Assembly: GCA_934097085.1 (NCBI GenBank)
Contig: CAKONK010000001.1
Span: forward strand, 62,001-126,000
From: an uncultured Bacilli bacterium
GTDB taxonomy: Bacteria > Bacillota_I > Bacilli_A > RF39 > UBA660
Length of the DNA: 64,000 nucleotides
Direction of reading: 5' to 3'
In this document: piece after piece, positions 24,623 through 34,324 of the stretch
Layout: every line of letters starts with the position of its first letter
Position numbering within the stretch: the stretch's first letter is position 1
Made by a program: the position numbers and the translations under genes
Notes under the pieces: generated by a model
Told to the model about the DNA's origin: nothing
Databases searched by the model: none
The model's input: only the letters and a program-made list of their open reading frames with translations

Positions 24623-26227
24623 TCAGTTATGATTATTTTCTTCTAATAAAAAATTTAATTTCGTAAAATTAAAGTATATATTTATGCTTTTATCATTAAA
24701 TATTTCAATTCTTTTAATAAGTTTTAGAACAAGTCCTCTTGTAGGATTATTCATAAATTCTTTTATTAGTTTATTACACTTTTCATCACTATTTTCTTCA
24801 TCATCATTTTTGTTTACATATTTTGATAGTATCTCTTTTTCTTCTTCTAATTTAGATATTTCATCATTTAGTTTAGCACTTATTCTTAAAAACATTTCTT
24901 CGGTAATTTTTTCTTCAAGTTTATCCATATACATCTTATCATTTTGTTCTTTTTTCTTTTTGATTTCTTTTAGGGCTTCATCATATCTTGCATATCTATC
25001 ATTTTGCTTATTTGCATTTTTATAATATGCTTTTGCTTTCTGCAAAGTTATATCATTATTTAAACATTTTTCAAATATTTTTTTAAGCTGATTGATTACA
25101 ATTTCTTCCAATGTATCATAATTAAATGAATGTGATGTGCATAATTGCTGTTTTGAATACATCCTATAATAATTACAAACAATATATGTTTTACCTCTTT
25201 TATTAGGTTTGCATATAGATATTTTGTGTTTACAATCTCCACAGAAAAGTATTCCGTCTAATAATCTATATATTTCTTTATGTGGTTTTACTTTGCAATT
25301 TTTAAGCATTTCTTGTACTTTATCAAAAGTTTTTCTATCAACTAATGCTTCGTGAGTATTCTTAACAATTATCCAATCATCTTTATCATTAGGAACAACT
25401 TTTCTAATTTTATAACTAATTCTACTTCTTCTATTTTGTACCATATCTCCTAAATATAATTCATTAGATAAAATGCCTTTAACTGTTTTGGAACTCCATA
25501 TTCCTTTCCTAGACATTTCACCCACTCTTTTGTTATCTCTGAGCAGGCACATTGTAGGAACATTATCTTTAGTTAATTTATCTTTAATTTGATAATATGT
25601 CATTCCGTTTCCTGCTAACCTAAATATTTCTTTTACTATTGGAGCTTCTTTTGAATCTGGAATTAAATGATTTTTGTCTTTAGGATCTTTTGTATACCCA
25701 AATGGAGTACAACCACCAACCCATTTTCCTTTTTGCTGCATTGATTTTAATGCTGTTCTTATTTTCTTTGAATTATCCCTAGAATACATATCATTTATGA
25801 CTGATTTAAATGGAGCAATATCATTATTACAAGTATCCAAAAATGTATCAATTCCATCAAGTAAAGCAACATATCTAACCCTGTGAAGTGGAAAATATTT
25901 TTCAACATACTCACCAGTTGCAATATAATCTCTACCCAACCTTGATAAATCCTTTGTAATAACCATATCAATCTTTCCATTTTCAATATCTTTTATCATT
26001 CTAATAAACGCTGGTCTATCAAAATTAGTACCAGTATATCCATCATCTATATAAACATCTACTAATGTATATCCATTTTTCTTCACATACTCCATTAAAA
26101 CGGATTTTTGATTATTAACACTTAAACTACCAGTAGAATCTACTTTATCTAAATCCTCTTTAGATAGTCTTATATAAATTGCTACCCTAAATATTATTTG
26201 TTTTACTTCACTTAATAAATTAAACAT
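24623..26227 (-). CDS. Large serine recombinase (TnpX/TndX-like)
   Basis: 534 residues. Resolvase domain with catalytic Ser at residue 22 (AIYIRLSKED), then TKDLSRLGRDYIATGEY and SRDNSKKIR, a recombinase domain (WVGGCTPFGY), a zinc ribbon (CGDCKHKI ... CNYY ... C) and a C-terminal coiled coil. It integrates and excises the element that it lies in; its stop codon is next to the left end. Start ATG has GGAAGGAG. Possibly also able to act on other sites, but no link to the inverted-repeat cassettes is shown. Confidence 0.92.
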   Translation of the reverse strand: MFNLLSEVKQIIFRVAIYIRLSKEDLDKVDSTGSLSVNNQKSVLMEYVKKNGYTLVDVYIDDGYTGTNFDRPAFIRMIKDIENGKIDMVITKDLSRLGRDYIATGEYVEKYFPLHRVRYVALLDGIDTFLDTCNNDIAPFKSVINDMYSRDNSKKIRTALKSMQQKGKWVGGCTPFGYTKDPKDKNHLIPDSKEAPIVKEIFRLAGNGMTYYQIKDKLTKDNVPTMCLLRDNKRVGEMSRKGIWSSKTVKGILSNELYLGDMVQNRRSRISYKIRKVVPNDKDDWIIVKNTHEALVDRKTFDKVQEMLKNCKVKPHKEIYRLLDGILFCGDCKHKISICKPNKRGKTYIVCNYYRMYSKQQLCTSHSFNYDTLEEIVINQLKKIFEKCLNNDITLQKAKAYYKNANKQNDRYARYDEALKEIKKKKEQNDKMYMDKLEEKITEEMFLRISAKLNDEISKLEEEKEILSKYVNKNDDEENSDEKCNKLIKEFMNNPTRGLVLKLIKRIEIFNDKSINIYFNFTKLNFLLEENNHN

Positions 26228-26295
26228 TTTTGTTCTCCTTCCCTAGTAAAACAAATACATCTTAAATATAGAATAAAAATCACTTAATTATTAAA

Positions 26296-26403
26296 CTATA
26301 AATTTATTTTTTCTAGTATAAAATTTTCTAATCCTTCGTAAAACAAATCATTAAAGTTTTCACCATTTTCCTCGAAAAAATAGTTTATTTTAAATTCATT
26401 CAT
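26296..26403 (-). CDS. 35-residue acidic peptide upstream of the recombinase
   Basis: Begins MNEFKINYFFEENGENF and ends FILEKINL, with AAAGGAG 7 bases before ATG. It lies just upstream of the recombinase on the same strand, where elements of this type often encode a small accessory or directionality peptide; that role is only a guess. Confidence 0.5.
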   Translation of the reverse strand: MNEFKINYFFEENGENFNDLFYEGLENFILEKINL

Positions 26404-26568
26404 ATAATTCTCCTTTTATCTGTTTTCTCTAAAGATTTTTACTTCAATTAAAAATATGAATGATATCAATATAATATTCATTTCTTTGTTCATTTCAATA
26501 AATTTTCTTATCCTATTAAGAAAATCAATTATAGTAAATTAAAAAGAATAGATTTCTCTATTCAAATT

Positions 26569-27825
26569 TTAATAATCTAAACTATTTGGATCTAACAAAA
26601 AATCAAAAATACTCATTGTAATAATTCCATTTTCATTTCTTGTTCTCTTTATATAATCTTTAACTATAATTATCTTTTTAAAATTATCATTTATTTTTAA
26701 CAGTGGTCTTTCTTCCTGATTAATTTTTTCTTCATTAGGCATACTAAATGCCGATTGAATATAAATTTTATTATTTCCTTTATTAGCAATAAAATCAACC
26801 TCTAGTTGTTTATAAGAAAATTCTTTTCCTTTTCTTTCTTTTAATTCGACTACACCAACATCAACACTATATCCTCTTCTTTTTAGTTCTAAATATATGA
26901 TATTTTCCATAATATGAGTTTCTTCATATTGTCTAAAATTAATGAAAGAATTTCGAAGTCCTAAATCAGTAAAATAAAACTTATATGGTGTACTCATATA
27001 TTTTTTCCCTTTTACATCATATCTTTCAGCTTTTTCTATTAAAAATGCTTCTTCAAGGTACTTTAAATACGCACTAATGGTTTTAGGATCAATATTTAAC
27101 CCAGCTGTCGTTTTAAAAGTATCAGAAAGTTTTTTAGGATTTGATAATGATCCAATGGAAGAAGAAATAATTTCGACTAAATTCACAAGTTCAGTATCGT
27201 TTTTTATACCATTTCTTTCAATTACATCATTTATATATACATTTTTTTGTTGATCTTTTAAATATGCTGCTTTGCGTTCGTCCGTTTTCATTGATACTAC
27301 TAAAGGAAGACCACCATAAGTTAAATATTCTAACCAACCATCTAATTTATCCCCGTCATATACCGACATAAACTCATAATAAGAAAGTGGATATACTCTA
27401 ATATCCTCGCCACGACCTCTAAATTCAGTTATTATATCAGAAGATAAAAATTTGGAGTTACTACCAGTCACATAAATATCAATATTTGATTTTCGCAAAA
27501 GTCCATTCAAAACGGCTTCAAAGTTTGGAACTAATTGTATTTCATCAAGGATAATATAATATATATCATTATCAATCATTCTTTCCTTTATATACCCACT
27601 TAAATTCTTAGAAATTAATAATTCCTCGTTGTCAGAATCATCTAATGCAACTTTTATTATATGATTTTCATTAACACCACATTCTAAAAGATAATTATAA
27701 AATAGTGTATTAAGTAAATAAGATTTACCACTTCTTCGGATTCCAGTTACAACCTTTATAAGTCCATCATTTTTAGCTTCGATAAGTCTATTTAAATAAA
27801 AATCTCGTTTTATTTCCATCATCAT
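26569..27825 (-). CDS. AAA ATPase of the DUF4143 family
   Basis: 418 residues. Walker A in TGIRRSGKSYLL, Walker B in YYIILDEIQLV, a VTGSNSKFLSS sensor and the C-terminal DUF4143 domain (YLKYLEEAFLIEKAERYD ... FYFTDLGLRN ... NIIYLELKRRGY) with a nuclease-like EVDFIA element. Such proteins are common accessory genes of low-GC anaerobes, with unknown substrate. Here it is cargo of the serine-recombinase element. Confidence 0.85.
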   Translation of the reverse strand: MMMEIKRDFYLNRLIEAKNDGLIKVVTGIRRSGKSYLLNTLFYNYLLECGVNENHIIKVALDDSDNEELLISKNLSGYIKERMIDNDIYYIILDEIQLVPNFEAVLNGLLRKSNIDIYVTGSNSKFLSSDIITEFRGRGEDIRVYPLSYYEFMSVYDGDKLDGWLEYLTYGGLPLVVSMKTDERKAAYLKDQQKNVYINDVIERNGIKNDTELVNLVEIISSSIGSLSNPKKLSDTFKTTAGLNIDPKTISAYLKYLEEAFLIEKAERYDVKGKKYMSTPYKFYFTDLGLRNSFINFRQYEETHIMENIIYLELKRRGYSVDVGVVELKERKGKEFSYKQLEVDFIANKGNNKIYIQSAFSMPNEEKINQEERPLLKINDNFKKIIIVKDYIKRTRNENGIITMSIFDFLLDPNSLDY

Positions 27826-27944
27826 CTATCCCTTCATAAACATTTTACCTTATTTTACAAATTTAATCAACTATGTATTCCCAAAAAAGTCAACTGTGGA
27901 GTTTTTTTAGAATACAAATTATTATGATTTATATTTATTTACCA

Positions 27945-28793
27945 TCATAGTAGATATAAACCATCAGGAACTGCCACAATAATGATGGTTACAGTTAAAG
28001 TAAGAACATAAAATAAATAGTTAAGCATAAGTGGTATATTTTTAACTGTTTCAATGATAAGTTCTAAATTAAAATTATTTTTTACAACAATTTGCATAAA
28101 AAGATAGGCAAAACTTGCTAGAAATGCACCAACATAACCAAGTTTACTGATACTTTTTGCAAGCACTCTAAGTCTTGTTTTAAGGGGACTTTCACCCTTT
28201 TCCTCTTGAACACCGGAGGAAATACTTCCCATAAATGTTTTATCACCAATTTCAGTTACTTTAATCTTAGCATTACCTTTGTATATTGTACTTCCACTGT
28301 AGACCTTATCGCCTATTTTTTTATGAACTTCTTTACTTTCCCCTGTAATAAAAGATTCATCTACCTGAATGCTTCCCTCTTTAATAATACCATCGGCACA
28401 TATTTTATCTCCAGAGGCACCATCAAGTATATCATTTATAACTATTTCTTTTGATGGAACAATAGTGAGTTTACCATTACGGTATACTTTTGCCGATATT
28501 TTACTACTTTCTTCGAATAATCTTTCAAATGCTTTATTAGAGCCATACTCACTTATCGATGAAATAAAGGAAGCTAAAAAAATTGCAATAACAATTCCCA
28601 GCGTTTCATACCAGTCAAAATTTTTAAATAAAAAAACTATTTTAATCGAAAGTGCTATTAAAAGTATTTTTATTATCGGATCAGATAGCGACTCCAATAG
28701 TATCTTAAAAAATGTACTACTTTTCTTTCTTGTTATTTCATTACTACCATATTTTTTTCTTAACTCTAAAACCTCTTTATCATTTAGTCCCAA
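27945..28793 (-). pseudogene. P-type Ca2+ ATPase, N-terminal part of interrupted gene
   Basis: 282 residues: cation-ATPase N-terminal helices (LRKKYGSNEITRKKSSTFF), two membrane helices and the actuator domain with DESFITGESKEV. It breaks after TIIIVAVPDG, where the element adds LYLL and a stop. Start is a TTG at 28793, nine bases after GGAGG. The intact gene would continue at 24616. Confidence 0.85.
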
Positions 28794-28856
28794 AGTAAAA
28801 TACCTCCATTTAAGTATATTAAAGAAAGTAAAATATAATGACTATTTGACATGTAC

Positions 28857-28885
28857 TTTACATTTTAAAAAAAGTGTGCTATAAT
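28857..28885 (+). promoter_or_regulatory. Promoter of the 63-residue protein
   Basis: TTTACA - 17 bases - TATAAT, ending 24 bases before the start codon. Confidence 0.75.
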
Positions 28886-28909
28886 TAAACTACTTAAGGG
28901 GGAAAAATA

Positions 28910-29101
28910 ATGAAAAAAAGTACATATTTTATTACAGTTACTATTATGAGTATACTAATTTGTTTAATTTCGGGAGCGCTTTATGTGTATGGTAAAGATA
29001 TTAGTACAAATAATTATTCCTTAAACAAAATTAATTCAAATAAAATTATTGCTTATAATATGAACAAAGAATTTACACAAAATAAAAAAGTTACTAAATA
29101 G
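28910..29101 (+). CDS. Small secreted or anchored protein, unknown function
   Basis: 63 residues: MKK start, one hydrophobic helix (about 6-28) and a short Asn/Lys-rich tail. It has its own promoter, a strong AAGGGGGAA ribosome site and a terminator whose stem overlaps the stop codon. A compact, complete gene, but no family recognised. Confidence 0.75.
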   Translation: MKKSTYFITVTIMSILICLISGALYVYGKDISTNNYSLNKINSNKIIAYNMNKEFTQNKKVTK

Positions 29102-29117
29102 TTAGTAATTTTTTTTT
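29091..29117 (+). terminator. Terminator of the 63-residue protein gene
   Basis: Perfect stem ttactaa / ttagtaa, ATAG loop and nine T. Confidence 0.9.
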
Positions 29118-29121
29118 AATA

Positions 29122-30117
29122 TTATTTAATAATACCAACATTTTGAAATGAATATTCAGTATTTAACATTGGGTACTTTGCTAATATCTCCTCTTTATTA
29201 TGTAATCTAGAAAACACCTCAATAAATAAGTTATCAACACTTACACTTCTTCCTTTATATACTCTATAATCGCTATTTAATAAATTCAAATCATTTTTAG
29301 CTCTTTCTTCGTAAGAACTTAAAAGCATATCACTCAGTTTAAACCCTAAAGATGATACATAATCCCTAAGCAAAACATTTGCATTATATCTAGAGTTAAC
29401 TTCTATTGTCAAGGCATTATGGTTTTCTTTAGCATAACCAGGTAAATTTTCAGATAATACCCGCTCTTTAACATCTTTAAGTGTACCTTTACCATTTTCA
29501 AGCATAAAATTTTGATATGCATAAATACACTTATAAAATGCAAATTCAAGTAATTCTAAATATTTTCTTTGATAAAATAATTCTTTAATATCATTTGCAT
29601 TAAATGTAATTTCTTTACCATCACTAGAACTTGTAAATACACAACCAAAATTTTCTGATGTAACATATTCTACAAAATGTTTAAATAAAGATAGTTTTTC
29701 ATCATCGGTTATATCTAAATTATCGGAAAGCATCTCTTTTATAAGTCTATTTATCATTTCTTTTTTATTAGGAAAATCATTTTCAATAAAGTATAACATT
29801 ACTCTTTCATCAGATAGTTCATATCTTGATTGATTTAGAATTTTTTCTTTCTTGTTATTTAGGTATTCCTCAACTCCACTTAAGGATAATAACATATTAA
29901 TTTTATCATATCCAAGAGATTTAATAGTATATAAACTAAGTAATTCTTCACTACTTACATTTTGATCAAGCATTGGTAAAAGTTTATCTATATATTCTTT
30001 TATCAATGGTGATTTATAACCACATTTTTTACATTTATCCATATGAAAACTTCCTTTACATAAAGGACATCTATTTTCTTTTTTAATTTGTGAACATAAA
30101 CTTTTTATACTATCCAT
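29122..30117 (-). CDS. Zinc-ribbon helical protein, unknown function
   Basis: 331 residues from the ATG at 30117 (an upstream GTG at 30135 is within a TGGTATACT promoter-like sequence, so it was not used). A zinc ribbon CPLCKG...CKKCGYK near residue 20 is followed by an all-helical body. Next to the ClpC-like gene group but separated from it by a terminator. No family recognised. Confidence 0.6.
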   Translation of the reverse strand: MDSIKSLCSQIKKENRCPLCKGSFHMDKCKKCGYKSPLIKEYIDKLLPMLDQNVSSEELLSLYTIKSLGYDKINMLLSLSGVEEYLNNKKEKILNQSRYELSDERVMLYFIENDFPNKKEMINRLIKEMLSDNLDITDDEKLSLFKHFVEYVTSENFGCVFTSSSDGKEITFNANDIKELFYQRKYLELLEFAFYKCIYAYQNFMLENGKGTLKDVKERVLSENLPGYAKENHNALTIEVNSRYNANVLLRDYVSSLGFKLSDMLLSSYEERAKNDLNLLNSDYRVYKGRSVSVDNLFIEVFSRLHNKEEILAKYPMLNTEYSFQNVGIIK

Positions 30118-30209
30118 ATAATTAGTATACCACACTTCTAATTAATTAAAAATATAAACTCCAATAAAATTTTATCAATAAATTAAGATATTTATCTTCT
30201 ACATTTCAT

Positions 30210-30240
30210 AAAAAAACTTAGAAATTTTATCTTCCTAAGT
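30210..30240 (-). terminator. Terminator of the ClpC-like operon
   Basis: Minus-strand stem acttag / ctaagt with a 13-base loop and a T-run, overlapping the end of the gene at 30227. Confidence 0.7.
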
Positions 30241-30526
30241 TACCTTTTATACTTAAAACAATTTCATTAAGTTTCTCCATAGTTTGATTATATATATCCT
30301 CTTGTTTAACAATCACTTTAGCATTTAATAAACTATTTGCATAAGATAAAATATCTTCATCGTCAATAAAATGTTCATTATAAAGAATCTTTAATAAACT
30401 TGAATATTCCATAAAACTTACTTGACTTATTCTATATTCAAGTACATAACTTTGCATTCTTTCAAGTGTTTTAGTGGCTTTAACCACTATTTTAAGCATA
30501 TGTAATGGATATTCTTTATTATTCAT
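30227..30526 (-). CDS. Small helical protein, paralogue of its upstream neighbour
   Basis: 99 residues, all helix. Related to the protein at 30536-30820 (shared YVL..R.....F.EY...L..LY, ILxYAN.L..A.V and E.L..I). Tandem duplicate in an operon with a ClpC-like ATPase. Function unknown; a partner or adaptor of the ATPase is a reasonable guess. Confidence 0.6.
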   Translation of the reverse strand: MNNKEYPLHMLKIVVKATKTLERMQSYVLEYRISQVSFMEYSSLLKILYNEHFIDDEDILSYANSLLNAKVIVKQEDIYNQTMEKLNEIVLSIKGNLGR

Positions 30527-30535
30527 GTTTTGCCT

Positions 30536-30820
30536 CTATCTATGAATACTTTCTTTTGTGTATTTAATTTGATTTATAAGATCCTCAAGTTTTTCAGCAC
30601 TTTCAACAAATATTTTTTCACTACCTAAAAGCACCTCTGCTCTTGAAAGAATATTAGCATATTTTAGTATAACGTAATCATTTAAAATCTTTTTTTCATA
30701 TAAAGTCACTAATGAATCAACATATTCTTTAAAAGTATTCGTATCTAAACGGCTTATTAATACATACTTATGCATTTTTTCTAAATACTCGATTATTTCA
30801 CTTAAATTTTCATTATTCAT
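30536..30820 (-). CDS. Small helical protein, paralogue of its downstream neighbour
   Basis: 94 residues, helical, nine bases upstream of its paralogue and 53 bases after the ClpC-like gene. Starts MNNENLSEIIEYLEKM with AAGGGGGAC before the ATG. No family recognised. Confidence 0.6.
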   Translation of the reverse strand: MNNENLSEIIEYLEKMHKYVLISRLDTNTFKEYVDSLVTLYEKKILNDYVILKYANILSRAEVLLGSEKIFVESAEKLEDLINQIKYTKESIHR

Positions 30821-30873
30821 AATAGTCCCCCTTAACTGTGATAATTATAGCATATTTTTACTTTTGTGTCAAA

Positions 30874-32661
30874 TTACTGTAAAATAGCAGTATCAAAATA
30901 GATAACATCATCACTTGCACTATTAATAAATCCAATATTATTTTCTTTTAAAGTATAAATAACAATTGCACTGTTAAAGGAAACATATTCATTATTATAT
31001 TCCACTAAATTATTTTCTTTAGCTTTTTTTACTATATTATTAAAATTATAATTGTCTAAACTATTTACTACAAATATGGTACTTGGATTATATTTAAGTT
31101 TATCAAATATTCGTTCCATATTAGCATTTACTTTTAAAATATCATAATTAATTGACGATGCTAAATCATTTATTAGATTTTTATAATCACCTACAAAAGT
31201 TAAAACACTTACCCTATTATTTTCAAGTTTATTAATTATTTTATTAACAATGTTTTTATGATAATCTTTCTTTAAATTATTTATTCTTTTTACTTTTTTA
31301 GAGTTATCAATAATATTATTTTTTAGTTCTAAAACATTTAATATATCCTCTTTGGTGGCTACTACATTTTTACCACTTTTAAGTAAAGTTAAATCTTTTA
31401 AAAGTGTTTTTTCTTCTTTACTTTTGATAAGAGCCTCTTTAAAATTTCCAAGTTCAACATTATATATTTTTTTAGTTTGTAAACTCTTTAATTTAAGCTC
31501 TTTTTCTTTAATAATACCATTTGAATAATTATATTTTACATATGAAAGCACGCTATCTAATAATTCTATTGCTTTATCAGGGTTTTTCTTATTTGGAAAA
31601 TAAACATTAGCAAGATGAACAAGTAATTCTACATCTTCATCAGAAATATTTACTTTATGAAAGTTCGTATATTCATCCTTAATATTTTTTAAAATATCAA
31701 TAGTTTCATTTTCAGTAGGTTCTTTAATAAATATAGTTTCAAATCTCCTTGCTAAAGCTTTATCCTTAGCAAAATATTTTTCATATTCCTCTTTTGTAGT
31801 TGCACCAATACATTTAATATTACCTCTTGCAAGTGTTGGTTTTAAAATATCTCCTGCACTGATAGCACCTTCAGCAGCACCAGCATTAACCATTGTATGC
31901 ATTTCATCAATAAATAAAATTACATTATCATTACCTTTTATTTGATCTAAAATATTATTAAGCCTTTCTTCGAACTCACCACGATATTTAGTACCCGCAA
32001 TAAGCGAGGACATTGAAAGGGAAACAATTATAAAATCTTTAAATTTAAAAGGGACTTTATTTAGTTTTATTCTTCGAGCAATTTCTTCGACTATAGCACT
32101 TTTACCTACTCCGGCATCACCAATTAAAAGAGGGTTACACTTTTTCTTTCGAAGTAAAGTTTCAAGTATTAAATCAATTTCTTTTTCTCTACCAACAACT
32201 TTTTCATTACACGCAGCAGTTTCATTTAATATTTCCCCGTATTTAAGACATTTTAAATTGCTAACTTGGTTATCATTTTTAAAATAATTATAGATATTGT
32301 CAACATCAACATCCATATTCATAAGTATTCTAATAGCTACACCTTCACCTTCATTTAAAATATTAAAAAATAAACTTTCTTCACTTGGATTTTCGGTTTG
32401 AGATATTATTTTTTTTAAAAGTGGTGTATAAATATTTACATTACTCGCATTTTTTTCAGATGGTATATATTTATTTAATGTATCCAAAAAAGTATCATAA
32501 GTAACATTAAAGTTTTTCAAATATTTACTAACATTATTATCATATTTTAAAATTGCCAATAGTAAGTGTTCTGTACTTACATATTCTGACTGCATTCTTT
32601 GCTTTTCATCTTCGGCACTTCTAAATAATCTACATATATTTTCATCATAAACATTTTTCAT
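30874..32661 (-). CDS. ClpC-like AAA protein with degenerate second ATPase domain
   Basis: 595 residues, shorter than ClpC (about 810). An N-terminal Clp_N double repeat (STEHLLLAILKYD) is followed by a complete D1 ATPase: Walker A GDAGVGKSAIVEE, Walker B VILFIDEMHTM, ARGNIKCIGATTKEEY and LARRFE. The D2 region is reduced to about 120 residues: the Walker A site reads VLTFVGDYKNL and Walker B STIFVVNSLDN, so it cannot bind ATP normally, and the ClpP-binding loop is not seen. It may act as a ClpP-independent remodelling factor. Leads an operon with two small paralogous helical proteins. Confidence 0.8.
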   Translation of the reverse strand: MKNVYDENICRLFRSAEDEKQRMQSEYVSTEHLLLAILKYDNNVSKYLKNFNVTYDTFLDTLNKYIPSEKNASNVNIYTPLLKKIISQTENPSEESLFFNILNEGEGVAIRILMNMDVDVDNIYNYFKNDNQVSNLKCLKYGEILNETAACNEKVVGREKEIDLILETLLRKKKCNPLLIGDAGVGKSAIVEEIARRIKLNKVPFKFKDFIIVSLSMSSLIAGTKYRGEFEERLNNILDQIKGNDNVILFIDEMHTMVNAGAAEGAISAGDILKPTLARGNIKCIGATTKEEYEKYFAKDKALARRFETIFIKEPTENETIDILKNIKDEYTNFHKVNISDEDVELLVHLANVYFPNKKNPDKAIELLDSVLSYVKYNYSNGIIKEKELKLKSLQTKKIYNVELGNFKEALIKSKEEKTLLKDLTLLKSGKNVVATKEDILNVLELKNNIIDNSKKVKRINNLKKDYHKNIVNKIINKLENNRVSVLTFVGDYKNLINDLASSINYDILKVNANMERIFDKLKYNPSTIFVVNSLDNYNFNNIVKKAKENNLVEYNNEYVSFNSAIVIYTLKENNIGFINSASDDVIYFDTAILQ

Positions 32662-32786
32662 ACATTATAATTATGTTAAATGAAAATGTAATTTATTCAT
32701 ATTTATTGAAAGTTTTATTAAAGTAATTTATAATTAATATAGATAGAAAGGAAATCAATTATATATTAAATTGATTGAAAATTATT

Positions 32787-34178
32787 ATGAACCAATTAGA
32801 TAAAATTAATTATTATATCAAACTTTATATTGAAAACTCTAAAAAAGATATGAATGAAAATGAAAGTTTAAATGTACATATTACCCTTTTAAAAGAGGTA
32901 TTAAATTATTTAAATGAAGATTATGATATAATTTTTGAAAATAGACTTAAAATTGAATTATTACTCCAAGAAATATTTCAAAATGATAGTTATGTAAATA
33001 TTTTTATAAATAGACTTTATAGTAAAGATATTAAATCAATAAATGATTTTAAAAATATTTTATATGAACAAATGCAAAATGATTTACAAAAAAGTGCTAT
33101 TTTAAAAGAAAATATAGCTATATATTCAAATTTTTATAATTCTTGTAAAATATTTTTACTATCTTCGAAAAGAAATGCTGCTGTATCTAAAAAAATTACC
33201 GAAGATATAAAGCAAATATTACTTCTTATAAAAAATGAATATCATATATCAGATAAAGATTTAGCAATGTATTTTAACGAACTTAATTTTTACAGTCAAA
33301 AAATTAAAGCATTTGATGAAAGACAAATAAATTTTATAAATGAATTATATTTAAAAATTCCCACAATTGTAAATATGGGATTTGAAGTTATTCCTTTCGA
33401 AGATATAAATCCAAATAGAAAAAATATTTTAGATTCATGTGCTGATTATTTAAAAGATCAGATAGATAGACTAGATAAAGAAGAAATTATTTCTTTTATA
33501 ATAGAATATAGTAAAGATTTCGAAGATGAAAAAGAAAAAAGTTATTTATATCAAAAACTAATGGAAATACTCCAAGATGAACTACTTACTTATTATTCAT
33601 TTATTTTAGATACAAGTATGTCACGTTCAAATGATGAAAGAAAAATGTTAACCGAAGATTACTTTAAAGTACTTAATATTTATACAAATGTTAGAGATTA
33701 TTATGAAAAAACATTTAATAAAGAAATTATAATCGAAGATGCTCTTCTTCCCTTAAAAGAGGAAAATGTACTTATATATTCTACTTCAAAAATAAATCCT
33801 CTTAATGCAAAAATTATTTCCGATTTAAAGGATATACCTGAGGAATACTATGAAAATATTATTAATCTCATTAATGGTTTTAAATATGGTACTCTTCCAA
33901 ACGGAAGTATAAAGATGCTAAAAAATAATAGCAATTTAAAGGATGTTTTTGAAATAAAGGGTTTCCAAACAAGAATATTATTTAAACAAGTTAAAGATAA
34001 CATATATTGTATACTTGGAATGTTTAATAAAAAAAGTGATAATGATGTAAAAGTTTATAAAACAATAGGAAAAAGAGAAATTCCCAAAAATATTGAACTT
34101 TCAATAAAGCTTGCCCCAGAAATTGAAAATGAGTTATTCAAAGAGTTAAATCAAAATAAAAGAACTAGTACAATATAA
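32787..34178 (+). CDS. Helical protein with C-terminal RelE/HigB-like domain
   Basis: 463 residues from the ATG at 32787 (a TTG at 32775 is in frame). Residues up to about 360 are helical and unrecognised. The last 100 (YGTLPNGSIKMLKN ... FEIKGFQTRILFKQV ... YCILGMFNKK) follow the RelE/HigB/Gp49 toxin pattern: a stem ending in a K-L-K strand, then ...R.LF...., then a hydrophobic strand with F.KK. Divergent from the ClpC-like operon. The ribosome site AAAGGAAA lies 32 bases upstream with a small inverted repeat in between. Toxin activity not shown. Confidence 0.55.
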   Translation: MNQLDKINYYIKLYIENSKKDMNENESLNVHITLLKEVLNYLNEDYDIIFENRLKIELLLQEIFQNDSYVNIFINRLYSKDIKSINDFKNILYEQMQNDLQKSAILKENIAIYSNFYNSCKIFLLSSKRNAAVSKKITEDIKQILLLIKNEYHISDKDLAMYFNELNFYSQKIKAFDERQINFINELYLKIPTIVNMGFEVIPFEDINPNRKNILDSCADYLKDQIDRLDKEEIISFIIEYSKDFEDEKEKSYLYQKLMEILQDELLTYYSFILDTSMSRSNDERKMLTEDYFKVLNIYTNVRDYYEKTFNKEIIIEDALLPLKEENVLIYSTSKINPLNAKIISDLKDIPEEYYENIINLINGFKYGTLPNGSIKMLKNNSNLKDVFEIKGFQTRILFKQVKDNIYCILGMFNKKSDNDVKVYKTIGKREIPKNIELSIKLAPEIENELFKELNQNKRTSTI

Positions 34179-34209
34179 AAAAGATGGAAATTAATCGTCC
34201 ATCTTTTTT
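34177..34209 (+). terminator. Terminator of the RelE-like fusion gene
   Basis: Stem aaaaagatgga / tccatcttttt with a 9-base loop and T-run; symmetrical enough to act on both strands. Confidence 0.85.
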
Positions 34210-34220
34210 AGAATATTACT

Positions 34221-34262
34221 CTTTAATATCGTTAGCTAACAACTGCTAGATTGATATTAAAG
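34221..34262. repeat. Inverted repeat between convergent genes
   Basis: Perfect 10-bp arms ctttaatatc / gatattaaag with a 22-base spacer holding a second small pair (tagc / gcta). No T-run on either strand; function unknown. A further loose repeat tgtgta / tacaca lies at about 34292-34316. Confidence 0.4.
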
Positions 34263-34324
34263 TTTTTAAAATGTACTAAGTAATACCTGTGTACATATTA
34301 TTATTTTATACACATATTACAATT

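Larger units (their letters stand above)
24612..27968. mobile_element. 3.36-kb serine-recombinase element inserted in the Ca-ATPase gene
   Basis: Bounded by the direct repeat TCAGG (24612-24616 and 27964-27968), i.e. CCTGA on the coding strand. The ATPase reading frame breaks at VPDG at one end and resumes at PEGLP at the other. A large serine recombinase ends 7 bases inside the left end. The GA within the repeat agrees with the GA crossover used by TnpX/TndX-type recombinases. Cargo: a 35-residue peptide gene and an AAA-type ATPase. Between 26404 and 26568, and between 27826 and 27944, I see no further genes. Confidence 0.8.

Noticed and set aside
27945..28793. Complete short membrane protein
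   Set aside because: It is the N-terminal part of a P-type ATPase cut by the element; the true continuation is found at 24616.
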